Assembly: GCF_026230105.1 (NCBI RefSeq)
Contig: NC_079480.1
Location: 21,680,488-21,744,487 of the forward strand
Length of the DNA: 64,000 nt
DNA from: Diorhabda sublineata
Lineage: Eukaryota; Arthropoda; Insecta; Coleoptera; Chrysomelidae
Reading direction: 5' to 3'
This document shows, one piece after another, positions 12,501 through 25,202 of the stretch (position 1 is the stretch's first letter; the number at the start of each line of letters is the position of its first letter). Below the pieces are notes generated by a model. It was not told where the DNA came from, did not search any database, and was given only the letters and a program-made list of their open reading frames with translations. The position numbers and the translations under genes are program-made.

Positions 12501-14709
12501 ATATCATCGATTAACATCCTTTGAAGCCCATTGAGGTCAACTGTCACTTTGTGTTAATTGAAAATTTTCAAAGTCTATCTTCCTCATTCGAAGTCGAATT
12601 TCAACATTTCTCATATATTTGAGTGAGTTTGCATCTAACTTTTTCAGATATCATCGAATAACATCCATTGAAGCTTATTGAGGTCAACTGTCACTTTGTG
12701 TTAATTGAAAATTTTTAAAGTCTATCTTCCTAATTTGAAGTCAAATTTCAACATTTCTCATATATTTGAGTGAGTTTGCATCTAACTTAGTCAGATATCG
12801 TCGATTAACATCCTTTGAAGCCCATTGAGGTCAACTGTCACTTTGTGTTAATTGAAAATTTTCAATGTCCATTTCCTCATTCGAAGTCGAATTTCAACAT
12901 TTCTCATATATTTGAGTGAGTTTGCATCTAACTTATCAGATATCAACGAATAACATCCATTGAAGCTCATTGAGGTCAACTGTCACTTTGTGTTAATTGA
13001 AAATTTTTAAAGTCTATCTTCCTAATTTGAAGTCAAATTTCAACATTTCTCATATATTTGAGTGAGTTTGCATCTAACTTTGTCAGATATCGTCGATTAA
13101 CATCCTTTGAAGTCCATTGAGGTCAACTGTCACTTTGTGTTAATTGAAAATTTTCAAAGTCTATCTTCCTCATTCGAAGTCGAATTTCAACATTTCTCAT
13201 ATATTTGAGTGAGTTTGCATCTAACTTCTTCAGATATCATCGAATAACATCCATTGAAGTTCATTGAGCTCAACTGTCACTTTGTGATAATTGAAAATTT
13301 TCAAAGTCTATCTTCCTAATTTGAAGTCGAATTCCAACATTTCTTATATATTGGAGTGAGTTTGCATCTAACTTTATCAGATATCATCGAATAACATCCA
13401 GTGAAGTTCATTGAGCTCAACTGTCACTTTGTGATATTTGAAAATTTTCAAAGTCTATCTTCCTAAATTGAAGTCGAATTTCAACATTTCTTATATATTT
13501 GAGTGAGTTTGCATCTAACTTTATCAGATATCATCGAATAACATCCAATGACGCTAATTGAGGTCAACTGTCACTTTGTGTTATTTGAAAATTTTCAAAG
13601 TCTATCTTCCTAATTTGAAGTCGAATTTCAACATTTCTCATATATCTGAGTGAGTTTGCATCTAACTTTATCAGATATCATCGAATAACATCCATTGAAG
13701 CTCATTGAGTTCAACTGTCACTTTGTGATAATTAGAAATTTTCAAAGTCTGTCTTCCTAATTTGAAGTCGAATTTCAACATTTCTCATATATTTGAGTGA
13801 GTTTGCATCTAACTTTGTCAGATATCATCGATTAACATCCTTTGAAGCCAATTGAGGTTGACTGTCACTTTGTGTTAATTGAAAATTTTCAAAGTCTATC
13901 TTCCTCATTCGAAGTCGAATTTCAACATTTCTCATATATTTGAGTGAGTTTGCATCTAACTTTTTCAGATATCATCGAATAACATCCATTGAAGCTTATT
14001 GAGGTCAACTGTCACTTTGTGTTAATTGAAAATTTTTAAAGTCTATCTTCCTAATTTGAAGTCAAATTTCAACATTTCTCATATATTTGAGTGAGTTTGC
14101 ATCTAACTTAGTCAGATATCGTCGATTAACATCCATTGAAGTTCATTGAGCTCAACTGTCACTTTGTGATAATTGAAAATTTTCAAAGTCTATCTTCCTA
14201 ATTTGAAGTCGAATTCCAACATTTCTTATATATTGGAGTGAGTTTGCATCTAACTTTATCAGATATCATCGAATAACATCCATTGAAGCTCATTGAGGTC
14301 AACTGTCACTTTGTGATAATTAGAAATTTTCAAAGTCTGTCTTCCTAATTTGAAGTCGAATTTCAACATTTCTCATATATTTGAGTGAGTTTGCATCTAA
14401 CTTTGTCAGATATCATCGATTAACATCCTTTGAAGCCCATTGAGGTCAACTCTCACTTTGTGTTAATTGAAAATTTTCAAAGTCTATCTTCCTCATTCGA
14501 AGTCGAATTTCAACATTTCTCATATATTTGAGTGAGTTTGCATCTAACTTTTTCAGATATCATCGAATAACATCCATTGAAGCTTATTGAGGTCAACTGT
14601 CACTTTGTGTTAATTGAAAATTTTTAAAGTCTATCTTCCTAATTTGAAGTCAAATTTCAACATTTCTCATATATTTGAGTGAGTTTGCATCTAACTTAGT
14701 CAGATATCG
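9567..14709. repeat. 35-monomer duplication (5143 bp), copy 2
   Basis: This is the direct tandem continuation of copy 1. Identity to 4424-9638 runs through 14781 and stops where this copy has CTATTTCCTC against CTATCTTCC at 9636. It includes the third ~1.05-kb block (9682-10729), the second set of three trimers (10426-11748) and the second pair of 146-bp monomers (12778-13069). No monomer gain or loss separates the copies. Confidence 0.88.
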
Positions 14710-15480
14710 TCGATTAACATCCTTTGAAGCCCATTGAGGTCAACTGTCACTTTGTGTTAATTGAAAATTTTCAAAGTCTATTTCCTCATTCGAAGTCGAA
14801 TTTCAACATTTCTCATATATTTGAGTGAGTTTGCATCTAACTTTATCAGATATCAACGAATAACATCCATTGAAGCTCATTGAGGTCAACTGTCACTTTG
14901 TGTTAATTGAAAATTTTTAAAGTCTATCTTCCTAATTTGAAGTCAAATTTCAACATTTCTCATATATTTGAGTGAGTTTGCATCTAACTTTGTCAGATAT
15001 CGTCGATTAACATCCTTTGAAGCCCATTGAGGTCAACTGTCACTTTGTGTTAATTGAAAATTTTCAAAGTCTATCTTCCTCATTCGAAGTCGAATTTCAA
15101 CATTTCTCATATATTTGAGTGAGTTTGCATCTAACTTCTTCAGATATCATCGAATAACATCCATTGAAGTTCATTGAGCTCAACTGTCACTTTGTGATAA
15201 TTGAAAATTTTCAAAGTCTATCTTCCTAATTTGAAGTCGAATTCCAACATTTCTTATATATTGGAGTGAGTTTGCATCTAACTTTATCAGATATCATCGA
15301 ATAACATCCAGTGAAGTTCATTGAGCTCAACTGTCACTTTGTGATATTTGAAAATTTTCAAAGTCTATCTTCCTAAATTGAAGTCGAATTTCAACATTTC
15401 TTATATATTTGAGTGAGTTTGCATCTAACTTTATCAGATATCATCGAATAACATCCAATGACGCTAATTGAGGTCAACTG
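14710..15480. repeat. Partial third copy of the 35-mer's interior
   Basis: About 770 bp match 12800-13570 at an offset of 1910 bp (13 monomers minus 1). They share GTGATATTTG (15341 versus 13431), CTAAATTGAAG and CATCCAATGACGCTAATTG. The match stops near 15488, where the older copies have GTGTTATTTG and this one has GTGTTAATTG. The monomer starting at 14687 is 146 bp because of CTATTTCCTC. Confidence 0.78.
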
Positions 15481-17292
15481 TCACTTTGTGTTAATTGAAA
15501 ATTTTCAAAGTCTATCTTCCTCATTCGAAGTCGAATTTCAACATTTCTCATATATTTGAGTGAGTTTGCATCTAACTTCTTCAGATATCATCGAATAACA
15601 TCCATTGAAGTTCATTGAGCTCAACTGTCACTTTGTGATAATTGAAAATTTTCAAAGTCTATCTTCCTAATTTGAAGTCGAATTCCAACATTTCTTATAT
15701 ATTGGAGTGAGTTTGCATCTAACTTTATCAGATATCATCGAATAACATCCATTGAAGCTCATTGAGTTCAACTGTCACTTTGTGATAATTGAAAATTTTC
15801 AAAGTCTACCTTCCTAACTTGATGTCGAATTCCAACATTTCTTATATATTTGAATGAGTTTGCATCTAACTTTATCAGATATCATCCAATAACATCCAGT
15901 GAAGTTCATTGAGCTCAACTGTCACTTTGTGATAATTGAAAATTTTCAAAGTCTATCGTCCTAATTTGAAGTCGAATTTCAACATTTCTTATATATTTGA
16001 CTGAGTTTGCATCTAACGTTATCAGATATCATCGAATAACATCCATTGAAGCTCATTGAGGTCAACTGTCACTTTGTGTTAATTGAAAATTTTTAAAGTC
16101 TATCTTCCTAATTTGAAGTCGAATTCCAACATTTCTTATATATTGGAGTGAGTTTGCATCTAACTTTATCAGATATCATCGAATAACATCCATTGAAGCT
16201 CATTGAGGTCAACTGTCACTTTGTGATAATTAGAAATTTTCAAAGTCTGTCTTCCTCATTTGAAGTCGAATTTCAACATTTCTCATATATTTGAGTGAGT
16301 TTGCATCTAACTTTGTCGGATATCATCGATTAACATCCTTTGAAGCCCATTGAGGTCAACTGTCACTTTGTGTTAATTGAAAATTTTCAAAGTCTATCTT
16401 CCTCATTCGAAGTCGAATTTCAACATTTCTCATATATTTGAGTGAGTTTGCATCTAACTTTTTCAGATATCATCGAATAACATCCATTGAAGCTCATTGA
16501 GGTCAACTGTCAATTTGTGTTAATTGAAAATTTTCAAAGTCTATCTTCCTAATTTGAAGTCGAATTTCAACATTTCTTATATATTTGAGTGAGTTTGCAT
16601 CTAACTTTGTCAGATATCGTCGATTAACATACTTTGAAACCCATTGAGGTCAACGGTCACTTTGTGATAATTGAAAATTTTCAATGTCTATCTTCCTAAT
16701 TTGAAGTCGAATTCCAACATTCCTTAGATATGTGACTGAGTTTGCATCTAACTTTGTCAGATATCAACGAATAACATCCATTGAAGCTTATTGAGGTCAA
16801 CTGTCACTTTGTGTTAATTGAAAATTTTCAAAGTCTATCTTCCTCATTCGAAGTCGAATTTCAACATTTCTCATATATTTGAGTAAGTTTGCATCTAACT
16901 TTATCAGATATCATCCAATAACATCCATTGAAGCTCATTGAGTTCAACTGTCACTTTGTGATAATTGAAAATTTTCAAAGTCTATCTTCCTAATTTGAAG
17001 TCGAATTTCAACATTTCTTATATATTTGAGTGAGTTTGCATCTAACTTTATCAGATATCAACGAATAACATCCATTGAAGCTCATTGAGGTCAACTGTCA
17101 CTTTGTGTTAATTGAAAATTTTTAAAGTCTATCTTCCTAATTTGAAGTCAAATTTCAACATTTCTCATATATTTGAGTGAGTTTGCATCTATCTTCATCA
17201 GATATCATCGAATAACATCCATTGAAGTTCATTGAGCTCAACTGTCACTTTGTGATAATTGAAAATTTTCAAAGTCTATCTTCCTAATTTGA
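15481..17292. repeat. Mosaic satellite section without one dominant block
   Basis: About 12 monomers of mixed type, all 147 bp. Tags seen are CTACCTTCCTAACTTG (15807), TATCGTCCTAATTTG, CTAACGTTATC (16014), TTTGTCGGATATC, CATACTTTGAAACCC (16628), GATATGTGACTGAG and ATCTATCTTCATC (17191). Most of these recur as members of the 13-, 11- and 29-monomer blocks downstream, so this looks like an older or donor arrangement of the same monomers. Confidence 0.6.
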
Positions 17293-18160
17293 AGTCGAAT
17301 TTCAACATTTCTTATATATTTGAGTGAGTTTGCATCTAACTTTATCAGATATCATCGAATAACATCCATTGAAGCTCATTGAGGTCAACTGTCACTTTGT
17401 GATAATTAGAAATTTTCAAAGTCTGTCTTCCTAATTTGAAGTCGAATTTCAACATTTCTCATATATTTGAGTGAGTTTGCATCTAACTTTGTCAGATATC
17501 ATCGATTAACATCCTTTGAAGCCAAATGAGGTTGACTGTCACTTTGTGTTAATTGAAAATTTTCAAAGTCTATCTTCCTCATTCGAAGTCGAATTTCAAC
17601 ATTTCTCATATATTTGAGTGAGTTTGCATCTAACTTTTCCAGATATCATCGAATAACATCCATTGAAGCTTATTGAGGTCAACTGTCACTTTGTGTTAAT
17701 TGAAAATTTTTAAAGTCTATCTTCCTAATTTGAAGTCAAATTTCAACATTTCTCATATATTTGAGTGAGTTTGCATCTAACTTAGTCAGATATCGTCGAT
17801 TAACATCCATTGAAGTTCATTGAGCTCAACTGTCACTTTGTGATAATTGAAAATTTTCAAAGTCTATCTTCCTAATTTGGAGTCGAATTCCAACATTTCT
17901 TATATATTGGAGTGAGTTTGCATCTAACTTTATCAGATATCATCGAATAACATCCATTGAAGCTCATTGAGGTCAACTGTCACTTTGTGATAATTAGAAA
18001 TTTTCAAAGTCTGTCTTCCTAATTTGAAGTCGAATTTTAACATTTCTCATATATTTGAGTGAGTTTGCATCTAACTTTGTCAGATATCATCGATTAACAT
18101 CCTTTGAATCCCATTGAGGTCAACTGTCACTTTGTGTTAATTGGAAATTTTCAAAGTCTA
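17293..18160. repeat. Six-monomer block repeated at 27.9 kb and 32.1 kb
   Basis: It matches 27855-28722 at an offset of 10562 bp and then 32097-32964 at a further 4242 bp. Shared tags are GAAGCCAAATGAGGTTGAC, CTTAGTCAGATATCGTCG running into CCATTGAAGTTC (a chimeric monomer), TTTGGAGTCGAATTCC and TTTGAATCCCATTG. A few substitutions separate the first copy from the other two, for example GAAGCTCATTG here and GAAGTTCATTG near 27940. Confidence 0.78.
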
Positions 18161-18173
18161 TTTCCTCATTCGA

Positions 18174-19988
18174 AGTCGAATTTCAACATTTCTCATATAT
18201 TTGAGTGAGTTTGCATCTAACTTTATCAGATATCATCGAATAACATCCATTGAAGCTCATTGAGGTCAACTGTCACTTTGTGATAATTGAAAATTTTTAA
18301 AGTCTATCTTCCTAATTTGAAGTCGAATTTCAACATTTCTTATATATTTGAGTGAGTTTGCATCTAACTTTATCAGATATCAACGAATAACATCCATTGA
18401 AGCTCATTGAGGTCAACTGTCACTTTGTGTTAATTGAAAATTTTTAAAGTCTATCTTCCTCATTCGAAGTCGAATTTCAACATTTTTCATATATTTGGGT
18501 GAGTTTGCATCTAACTTCTTCAGATATCATCGAATAACATCCATTGAAGTTCATTGAGCTCAACTGTCACTTTGTGATAATTGAAAATTTTCAAAGTCTA
18601 TCTTCCTAATTTGAAGTCGAATTCCAACATTTCTTATATATTGGAGTGAGTTTGCATCTAACTTTATCAGATATCATCGAATAACATCCAGTGAAGTTCA
18701 TTGAGCTCAACTGTCACTTTTTGTTAATTGAAAATTTTCAAAGTCTATCTTCCTAATTTGAAGTCGAATTTCAACATTTCTCATATATCTGAGTGAGTAT
18801 GCATCTAACTTTATCAGATATCATCGAATAACATCCATTGAAGCTCATTGAGTTCAACTGTCACTTTGTGATAATTGAAAATTTTCAAAGTCTACCTTCC
18901 TAACTTGATGTCGAATTCCAACATTTCTTATATATTTGAATGAGTTTGCGTCTAATTTTATCAGATATCATCCAATAACATCCAGTGAAGTTCATTGAGC
19001 TCAACTGTTACTTTGTGATAATTGAAAATTTTCAAATTCTATCGTCCTAATTTGAAGTCGAATTTCAACATTTCTTATATATTTGACTGAGTTTGCATCT
19101 AACGTTATCAGATATCATCGAATAACATCCATTGAAGCTCATTGAGGTCAACTGTCACTTTGTGTTAATTGAAAATTTTTAAAGTCTATCTTCCTAATTT
19201 GAAGTCAAATTTCAACATTTCTCATATATTTGAGTGAGTTTGCATCTATCTTCATCAGATATCATCGAATAACATCCATTGAAGTTCATTGAGCTCAACT
19301 GTCACTTTGTGATAATTGAAAATTTTCAAAGTCTATCTTCCTAATTTGAAGTCGAATTCCAACATTTCTTATATATTGGAGTGAGTTTGCATCTAACTTT
19401 ATCAGATATCATCGAATAACATCCATTGAAGCTCATTGAGGTCAACTGTCACTTTGTGATAATTAGAAATTTTCAAAGTCTGTCTTCCTCATTTGAAGTC
19501 GAATTTCAACATTTCTCATATATTTGAGTGAGTTTGCATCTAACTTTGTCAGATATCATCGATTAACATCCTTTGAAGCCCATTGAGGTCAACTGTCACT
19601 TTGTGTTAATTGAAAATTTTCAAAGTCTATCTTCCTCATTCGAAGTCGAATTTCAACATTTCTCATATATTTGAGTGAGTTTGCAACTAACTTTGTCAGA
19701 TATCGTCGATTAACATACTTTGAAACCCATTGAGGTCAACGGTCACTTTGTGATAATTGAAAATTTTCAATGTCTATCTTCCTAATTTGAAGTCGAATTT
19801 CAACATTCCTTAGATATGTGACTGAGTTTGCATCTAACTTTGTCAGATATCAACGAATAACATCCATTGAAGCTTATTGAGGTCAACTGTCACTTTGTGA
19901 TAATTGAAAATTTTCAAAGTCTATCTTCCTAATTTGAAGTCGAATTTCAACATTTCTTATATATTTGAGTGAGTTTGCATCTAACTTT
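18174..19988. repeat. 13-monomer tandem duplication, copy 1 (period 1911 bp)
   Basis: It is repeated at 20085-21878. Tags are CATTTTTCATATATTTGGG (18481 and 20392, offset 1911), GAGTGAGTATGC, CTACCTTCCTAACTTG, ATTCTATCGTCC, CTAACGTTATC, ATCTATCTTCATC and the GAAACCC / CAACGGTC monomer. The copies diverge at about 19989 versus 21879. This copy keeps the full-length ATCGTCC monomer, which is shortened by 21 bp in copy 2. The monomer starting at 18067 is 146 bp. Confidence 0.82.
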
Positions 19989-20084
19989 TTCAGATATCAT
20001 CGAATAACATCCATTGAAGCTTATTGAGGTCAACTGTCATTTTGTGTTAATTGAAAATTTTTAAAGTCTATCTTCCTAATTTGA

Positions 20085-21878
20085 AGTCAAATTTCAACAT
20101 TTCTCATATATTTGAGTGAGTTTGCATCTAACTTTATCAGATATCATCGAATAACATCCATTGAAGCTCATTGAGGTCAACTGTCACTTTGTGATAATTG
20201 AAAATTTTTGAAGTCTATCTTCCTAATTTGAAGTCGAATTTCAACATTTCTTATATATTTGAGTGAGTTTGCATCTAACTTTATCAGATATCAACGAATA
20301 ACATCCATTGAAGCTCATTGAGGTCAACTGTCACTTTGTGTTAATTGAAAATTTTTAAAGTCTATCTTCCTCATTCGAAGTCGAATTTCAACATTTTTCA
20401 TATATTTGGGTGAGATTGCATCTAACTTCTTCAGATATCATCGAATAACATCCATTGAAGTTCATTGAGCTCAACTGTCACTTTGTGATAATTGAAAATT
20501 TTCAAAGTCTATCTTCCTAATTTGAAGTCGAATTCCAACATTTCTTATATATTGGAGTGAGTTTGCATCTAACTTTATCAGATATCATCGAATAACATCC
20601 AGTGAAGTTCATTGAGCTCAACTGTCACTTTTTGTTAATTGAAAATTTTCAAAGTCTATCTTCCTAATTTGAAGTCGAATTTCAACATTTCTCATATATC
20701 TGAGTGAGTATGCATCTAACTTTATCAGATATCATCGAATAACATCCATTGAAGCTCATTGAGTTCAACTGTCACTTTGTGATAATTGAAAATTTTCAAA
20801 GTCTACCTTCCTAACTTGATGTCGAATTCCAACATTTCTTATATATTTGAATGAGTTTGCATCTAATTTTATCAGATATCATCCAATAACATCCAGTGAA
20901 GTTCATTGAGCTCAACTGTCACTTTGTGATAATTGAAAATTTTCAAATTCTATCGTCCTAATTCTTATATATTTGACTGAGTTTGCATCTAACGTTATCA
21001 GATATCATCGAATAACATCCATTGAAGCTCATTGAGGTCAACTGTCACTTTGTGTTAATTGAAAATTTTTAAAGTCTATCTACCTAATTTGAAGTCAAAT
21101 TTCAACATTTCTCATATATTTGAGTGAGTTTGCATCTATCTTCATCAGATATCATCGAATAACATCCATTGAAGTTCATTGAGCTCAACTGTCACTTTGT
21201 GATAATTGAAAATTTTCAAAGTCTATCTTCCTAATTTGAAGTCGAATTCCAACATTTCTTATATATTGGAGTGAGTTTGCATCTAACTTTATCAGATATC
21301 ATCGAATAACATCCATTGAAGCTCATTGAGGTCAACTGTCACTTTGTGATAATTAGAAATTTTCAAAGTCTGTCTTCCTCATTTGAAGTCGAATTTCAAC
21401 ATTTCTCATATATTTGAGTGAGTTTGCATCTAACTTTGTCAGATATCATCGATTAACATCCTTTGAAGCCCATTGAGGTCAACTGTCACTTTGTGTTAAT
21501 TGAAAATTTTCAAAGTCTATCTTCCTCATTCGAAGTCGAATTTCAACATTTCTCATATATTTGAGTGAGTTTGCATCTAACTTTGTCAGATATCGTCGAT
21601 TAACATACTTTGAAACCCATTGAGGTCAACGGTCACTTTGTGATAATTGAAAATTTTCAATGTCTATCTTCCTAATTTGAAGTCGAATTTCAACATTCCT
21701 TAGATATGTGACTGAGTTTGCATCTAACTTTGTCAGATATCAACGGATAACATCCATTGAAGCTTATTGAGGTCAACTGTCACTTTGTGATAATTGAAAA
21801 TTTTCAAAGTCTATCTTCCTAATTTGAAGTCGAATTTCAACATTTCTTATATATTTGAGTGAGTTTGCATCTAACTTT
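20085..21878. repeat. 13-monomer tandem duplication, copy 2, with 21-bp deletion
   Basis: Same order of monomers as 18174-19988. The offset is 1911 bp up to the deletion and 1890 bp after it. Private differences include GGGTGAGATTGC near 20410 and CTATCTACCTAATTTG near 21078. Both the deletion and the CTACC change recur at 29.3-30.8 kb, so this copy, not copy 1, is the relative of that later block. Confidence 0.82.
20859..20984. repeat. 126-bp monomer with 21-bp internal deletion
   Basis: GCATC starts at 20859 and 20985 give a 126-bp unit. The sequence jumps from ATCGTCCTAATT straight to CTTATATATTTGAC, missing the segment that normally includes GAAGTCGAATTTCAAC. The lost segment is bounded by ATT/ATTT, consistent with slippage or end-joining at microhomology. 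An identical short unit lies at 30099-30224. Confidence 0.88.
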
Positions 21879-23421
21879 ATCAGATATCAACGAATAACAT
21901 CCATTGAAGCTCATTGAGGTCAACTGTCACTTTGTGTTAATTGAAAATTTTTAAAGTCTATCTTCCTAATTTGAAGTCAAATTTCAACATTTCTCATATA
22001 TTTGAGTGAGTTTGCATCTAACTTTTTCAGATATCATCGAATAACATCCATTGAAGCTCATTGAGGTCAACTGTCAATTTGTGTTAATTGAAAATTTTCA
22101 AAGTCTATCTTCCTAATTTGGAGTCAAATTTCAACATTTCTCATATATTTGAGTGAGTTTGCATCTAACTTTGTCAGATATCATCGATTAACATCCTTTG
22201 AAGCCCATTGAGGTCAACTGTCACTTTGTGTTAATTGAAAATTTTCAAAGTCTATCTTCCTCATTCGAAGTCGAATTTCAACATTTCTCATATATTTGAG
22301 TGAGTTTGCATCTAACTTTTTCAGATATCATCGAATAACATACATTGAAGCTCATTGAGGTCAACTGTCAATTTGTGTTAATTGAAAATTTTTAAAGTCT
22401 ATCTTCCTAATTTGAAGTCAAATTTCAACATTTCTCATATATTTGAGTGAGTTTGCATCTATCTTCATCAGATATCATCGAATAACATCCATTGAAGTTC
22501 ATTGAGCTCAACTGTCACTTTGTGATAATTGAAAATTTTCAAAGTCTATCTTCCTAATTTGAAGTCGAATTCCAACATTTCTTATATATTGGAGTGAGTT
22601 TGCATCTAACTTTATCAGATATCATCGAATAACATCCATTGAAGCTCATTGAGGTCAACTGTCACTTTGTGATAATTAGAAATTTTCAAAGTCTGTCTTC
22701 CTCATTTGAAGTCGAATTTCAACATTTCTCATATATTTGAGTGAGTTTGCATCTAACTTTGTCAGATATCATCGATTAACATCCTTTGAAGCCCATTGAG
22801 GTCAACTGTCACTTTGTGTTAATTGAAAATTTTCAAAGTCTATCTTCCTCATTCGAAGTCGAATTTCAACATTTCTCATATATTTGAGTGAGTTTGCAAC
22901 TAACTTTGTCAGATATCGTCGATTAACATACTTTGAAACCCATTGAGGTCAACGGTCACTTTGTGATAATTGAAAATTTTCAATGTCTATCTTCCTAATT
23001 TGAAGTCGAATTTCAACATTCCTTAGATATGTGACTGAGTTTGCATCTAACTTTGTCAGATATCAACGAATAACATCCATTGAAGCTTATTGAGGTCAAC
23101 TGTCACTTTGTGATAATTGAAAATTTTCAAAGTCTATCTTCCTAATTTGAAGTCGAATTTCAACATTTCTTATATATTTGAGTGAGTTTGCATCTAACTT
23201 TTTCAGATATCATCGAATAACATCCATTGAAGCTTATTGAGGTCAACTGTCATTTTGTGTTAATTGAAAATTTTTAAAGTCTATCTTCCTAATTTGAAGT
23301 CAAATTTCAACATTTCTCATATATTTGAGTGAGTTTGCATCTAACTTTATCAGATATCATCGAATAACATCCATTGAAGCTCATTGAGGTCAACTGTCAC
23401 TTTGTGATAATTGAAAATTTT
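21805..23421. repeat. 11-monomer tandem duplication, copy 1 (1617 bp)
   Basis: Bases 21805-23585 match 23422-25202 at an offset of 1617 bp (11 x 147), so the unit is directly tandem. Tags are ATCTATCTTCATC (22461 and 24078), GAGTTTGCAACTAAC (22896 and 24513), GTCATTTTGTGTT and AATTTTTGAAGTC. Singletons in copy 1 are TTTGGAGTCAAATTT near 22120 and AACATACATTG near 22340. A copy 2 singleton is CATACTGTGAAACCC near 24547. Confidence 0.82.
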
Positions 23422-25202
23422 TGAAGTCTATCTTCCTAATTTGAAGTCGAATTTCAACATTTCTTATATATTTGAGTGAGTTTGCATCTAACTTTATCAG
23501 ATATCAACGAATAACATCCATTGAAGCTCATTGAGGTCAACTGTCACTTTGTGTTAATTGAAAATTTTTAAAGTCTATCTTCCTAATTTGAAGTCAAATT
23601 TCAACATTTCTCATATATTTGAGTGAGTTTGCATCTAACTTTTTCAGATATCATCGAATAACATCCATTGAAGCTCATTGAGGTCAACTGTCAATTTGTG
23701 TTAATTGAAAATTTTCAAAGTCTATCTTCCTAATTTGAAGTCAAATTTCAACATTTCTCATATATTTGAGTGAGTTTGCATCTAACTTTGTCAGATATCA
23801 TCGATTAACATCCTTTGAAGCCCATTGAGGTCAACTGTCACTTTGTGTTAATTGAAAATTTTCAAAGTCTATCTTCCTCATTCGAAGTCGAATTTCAACA
23901 TTTCTCATATATTTGAGTGAGTTTGCATCTAACTTTTTCAGATATCATCGAATAACATCCATTGAAGCTCATTGAGGTCAACTGTCAATTTGTGTTAATT
24001 GAAAATTTTTAAAGTCTATCTTCCTAATTTGAAGTCAAATTTCAACATTTCTCATATATTTGAGTGAGTTTGCATCTATCTTCATCAGATATCATCGAAT
24101 AACATCCATTGAAGTTCATTGAGCTCAACTGTCACTTTGTGATAATTGAAAATTTTCAAAGTCTATCTTCCTAATTTGAAGTCGAATTCCAACATTTCTT
24201 ATATATTGGAGTGAGTTTGCATCTAACTTTATCAGATATCATCGAATAACATCCATTGAAGCTCATTGAGGTCAACTGTCACTTTGTGATAATTAGAAAT
24301 TTTCAAAGTCTGTCTTCCTCATTTGAAGTCGAATTTCAACATTTCTCATATATTTGAGTGAGTTTGCATCTAACTTTGTCAGATATCATCGATTAACATC
24401 CTTTGAAGCCCATTGAGGTCAACTGTCACTTTGTGTTAATTGAAAATTTTCAAAGTCTATCTTCCTCATTCGAAGTCGAATTTCAACATTTCTCATATAT
24501 TTGAGTGAGTTTGCAACTAACTTTGTCAGATATCGTCGATTAACATACTGTGAAACCCATTGAGGTCAACGGTCACTTTGTGATAATTGAAAATTTTCAA
24601 TGTCTATCTTCCTAATTTGAAGTCGAATTTCAACATTCCTTAGATATGTGACTGAGTTTGCATCTAACTTTGTCAGATATCAACGAATAACATCCATTGA
24701 AGCTTATTGAGGTCAACTGTCACTTTGTGATAATTGAAAATTTTCAAAGTCTATCTTCCTAATTTGAAGTCGAATTTCAACATTTCTTATATATTTGAGT
24801 GAGTTTGCATCTAACTTTTTCAGATATCATCGAATAACATCCATTGAAGCTTATTGAGGTCAACTGTCATTTTGTGTTAATTGAAAATTTTTAAAGTCTA
24901 TCTTCCTAATTTGAAGTCAAATTTCAACATTTCTCATATATTTGAGTGAGTTTGCATCTAACTTTATCAGATATCATCGAATAACATCCATTGAAGCTCA
25001 TTGAGGTCAACTGTCACTTTGTGATAATTGAAAATTTTTGAAGTCTATCTTCCTAATTTGAAGTCGAATTTCAACATTTCTTATATATTTGAGTGAGTTT
25101 GCATCTAACTTTATCAGATATCAACGAATAACATCCATTGAAGCTCATTGAGGTCAACTGTCACTTTGTGTTAATTGAAAATTTTTAAAGTCTATCTTCC
25201 TC
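23422..25202. repeat. 11-monomer tandem duplication, copy 2
   Basis: Continues the 1617-bp period from 21805 and ends near 25202, where the sequence switches to CTCATTCGAAG while copy 1 has CTAATTTGAAG. From 24444 on, the same bases are also the left part of the 29-monomer duplication, so the two duplication events are nested. Confidence 0.8.
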
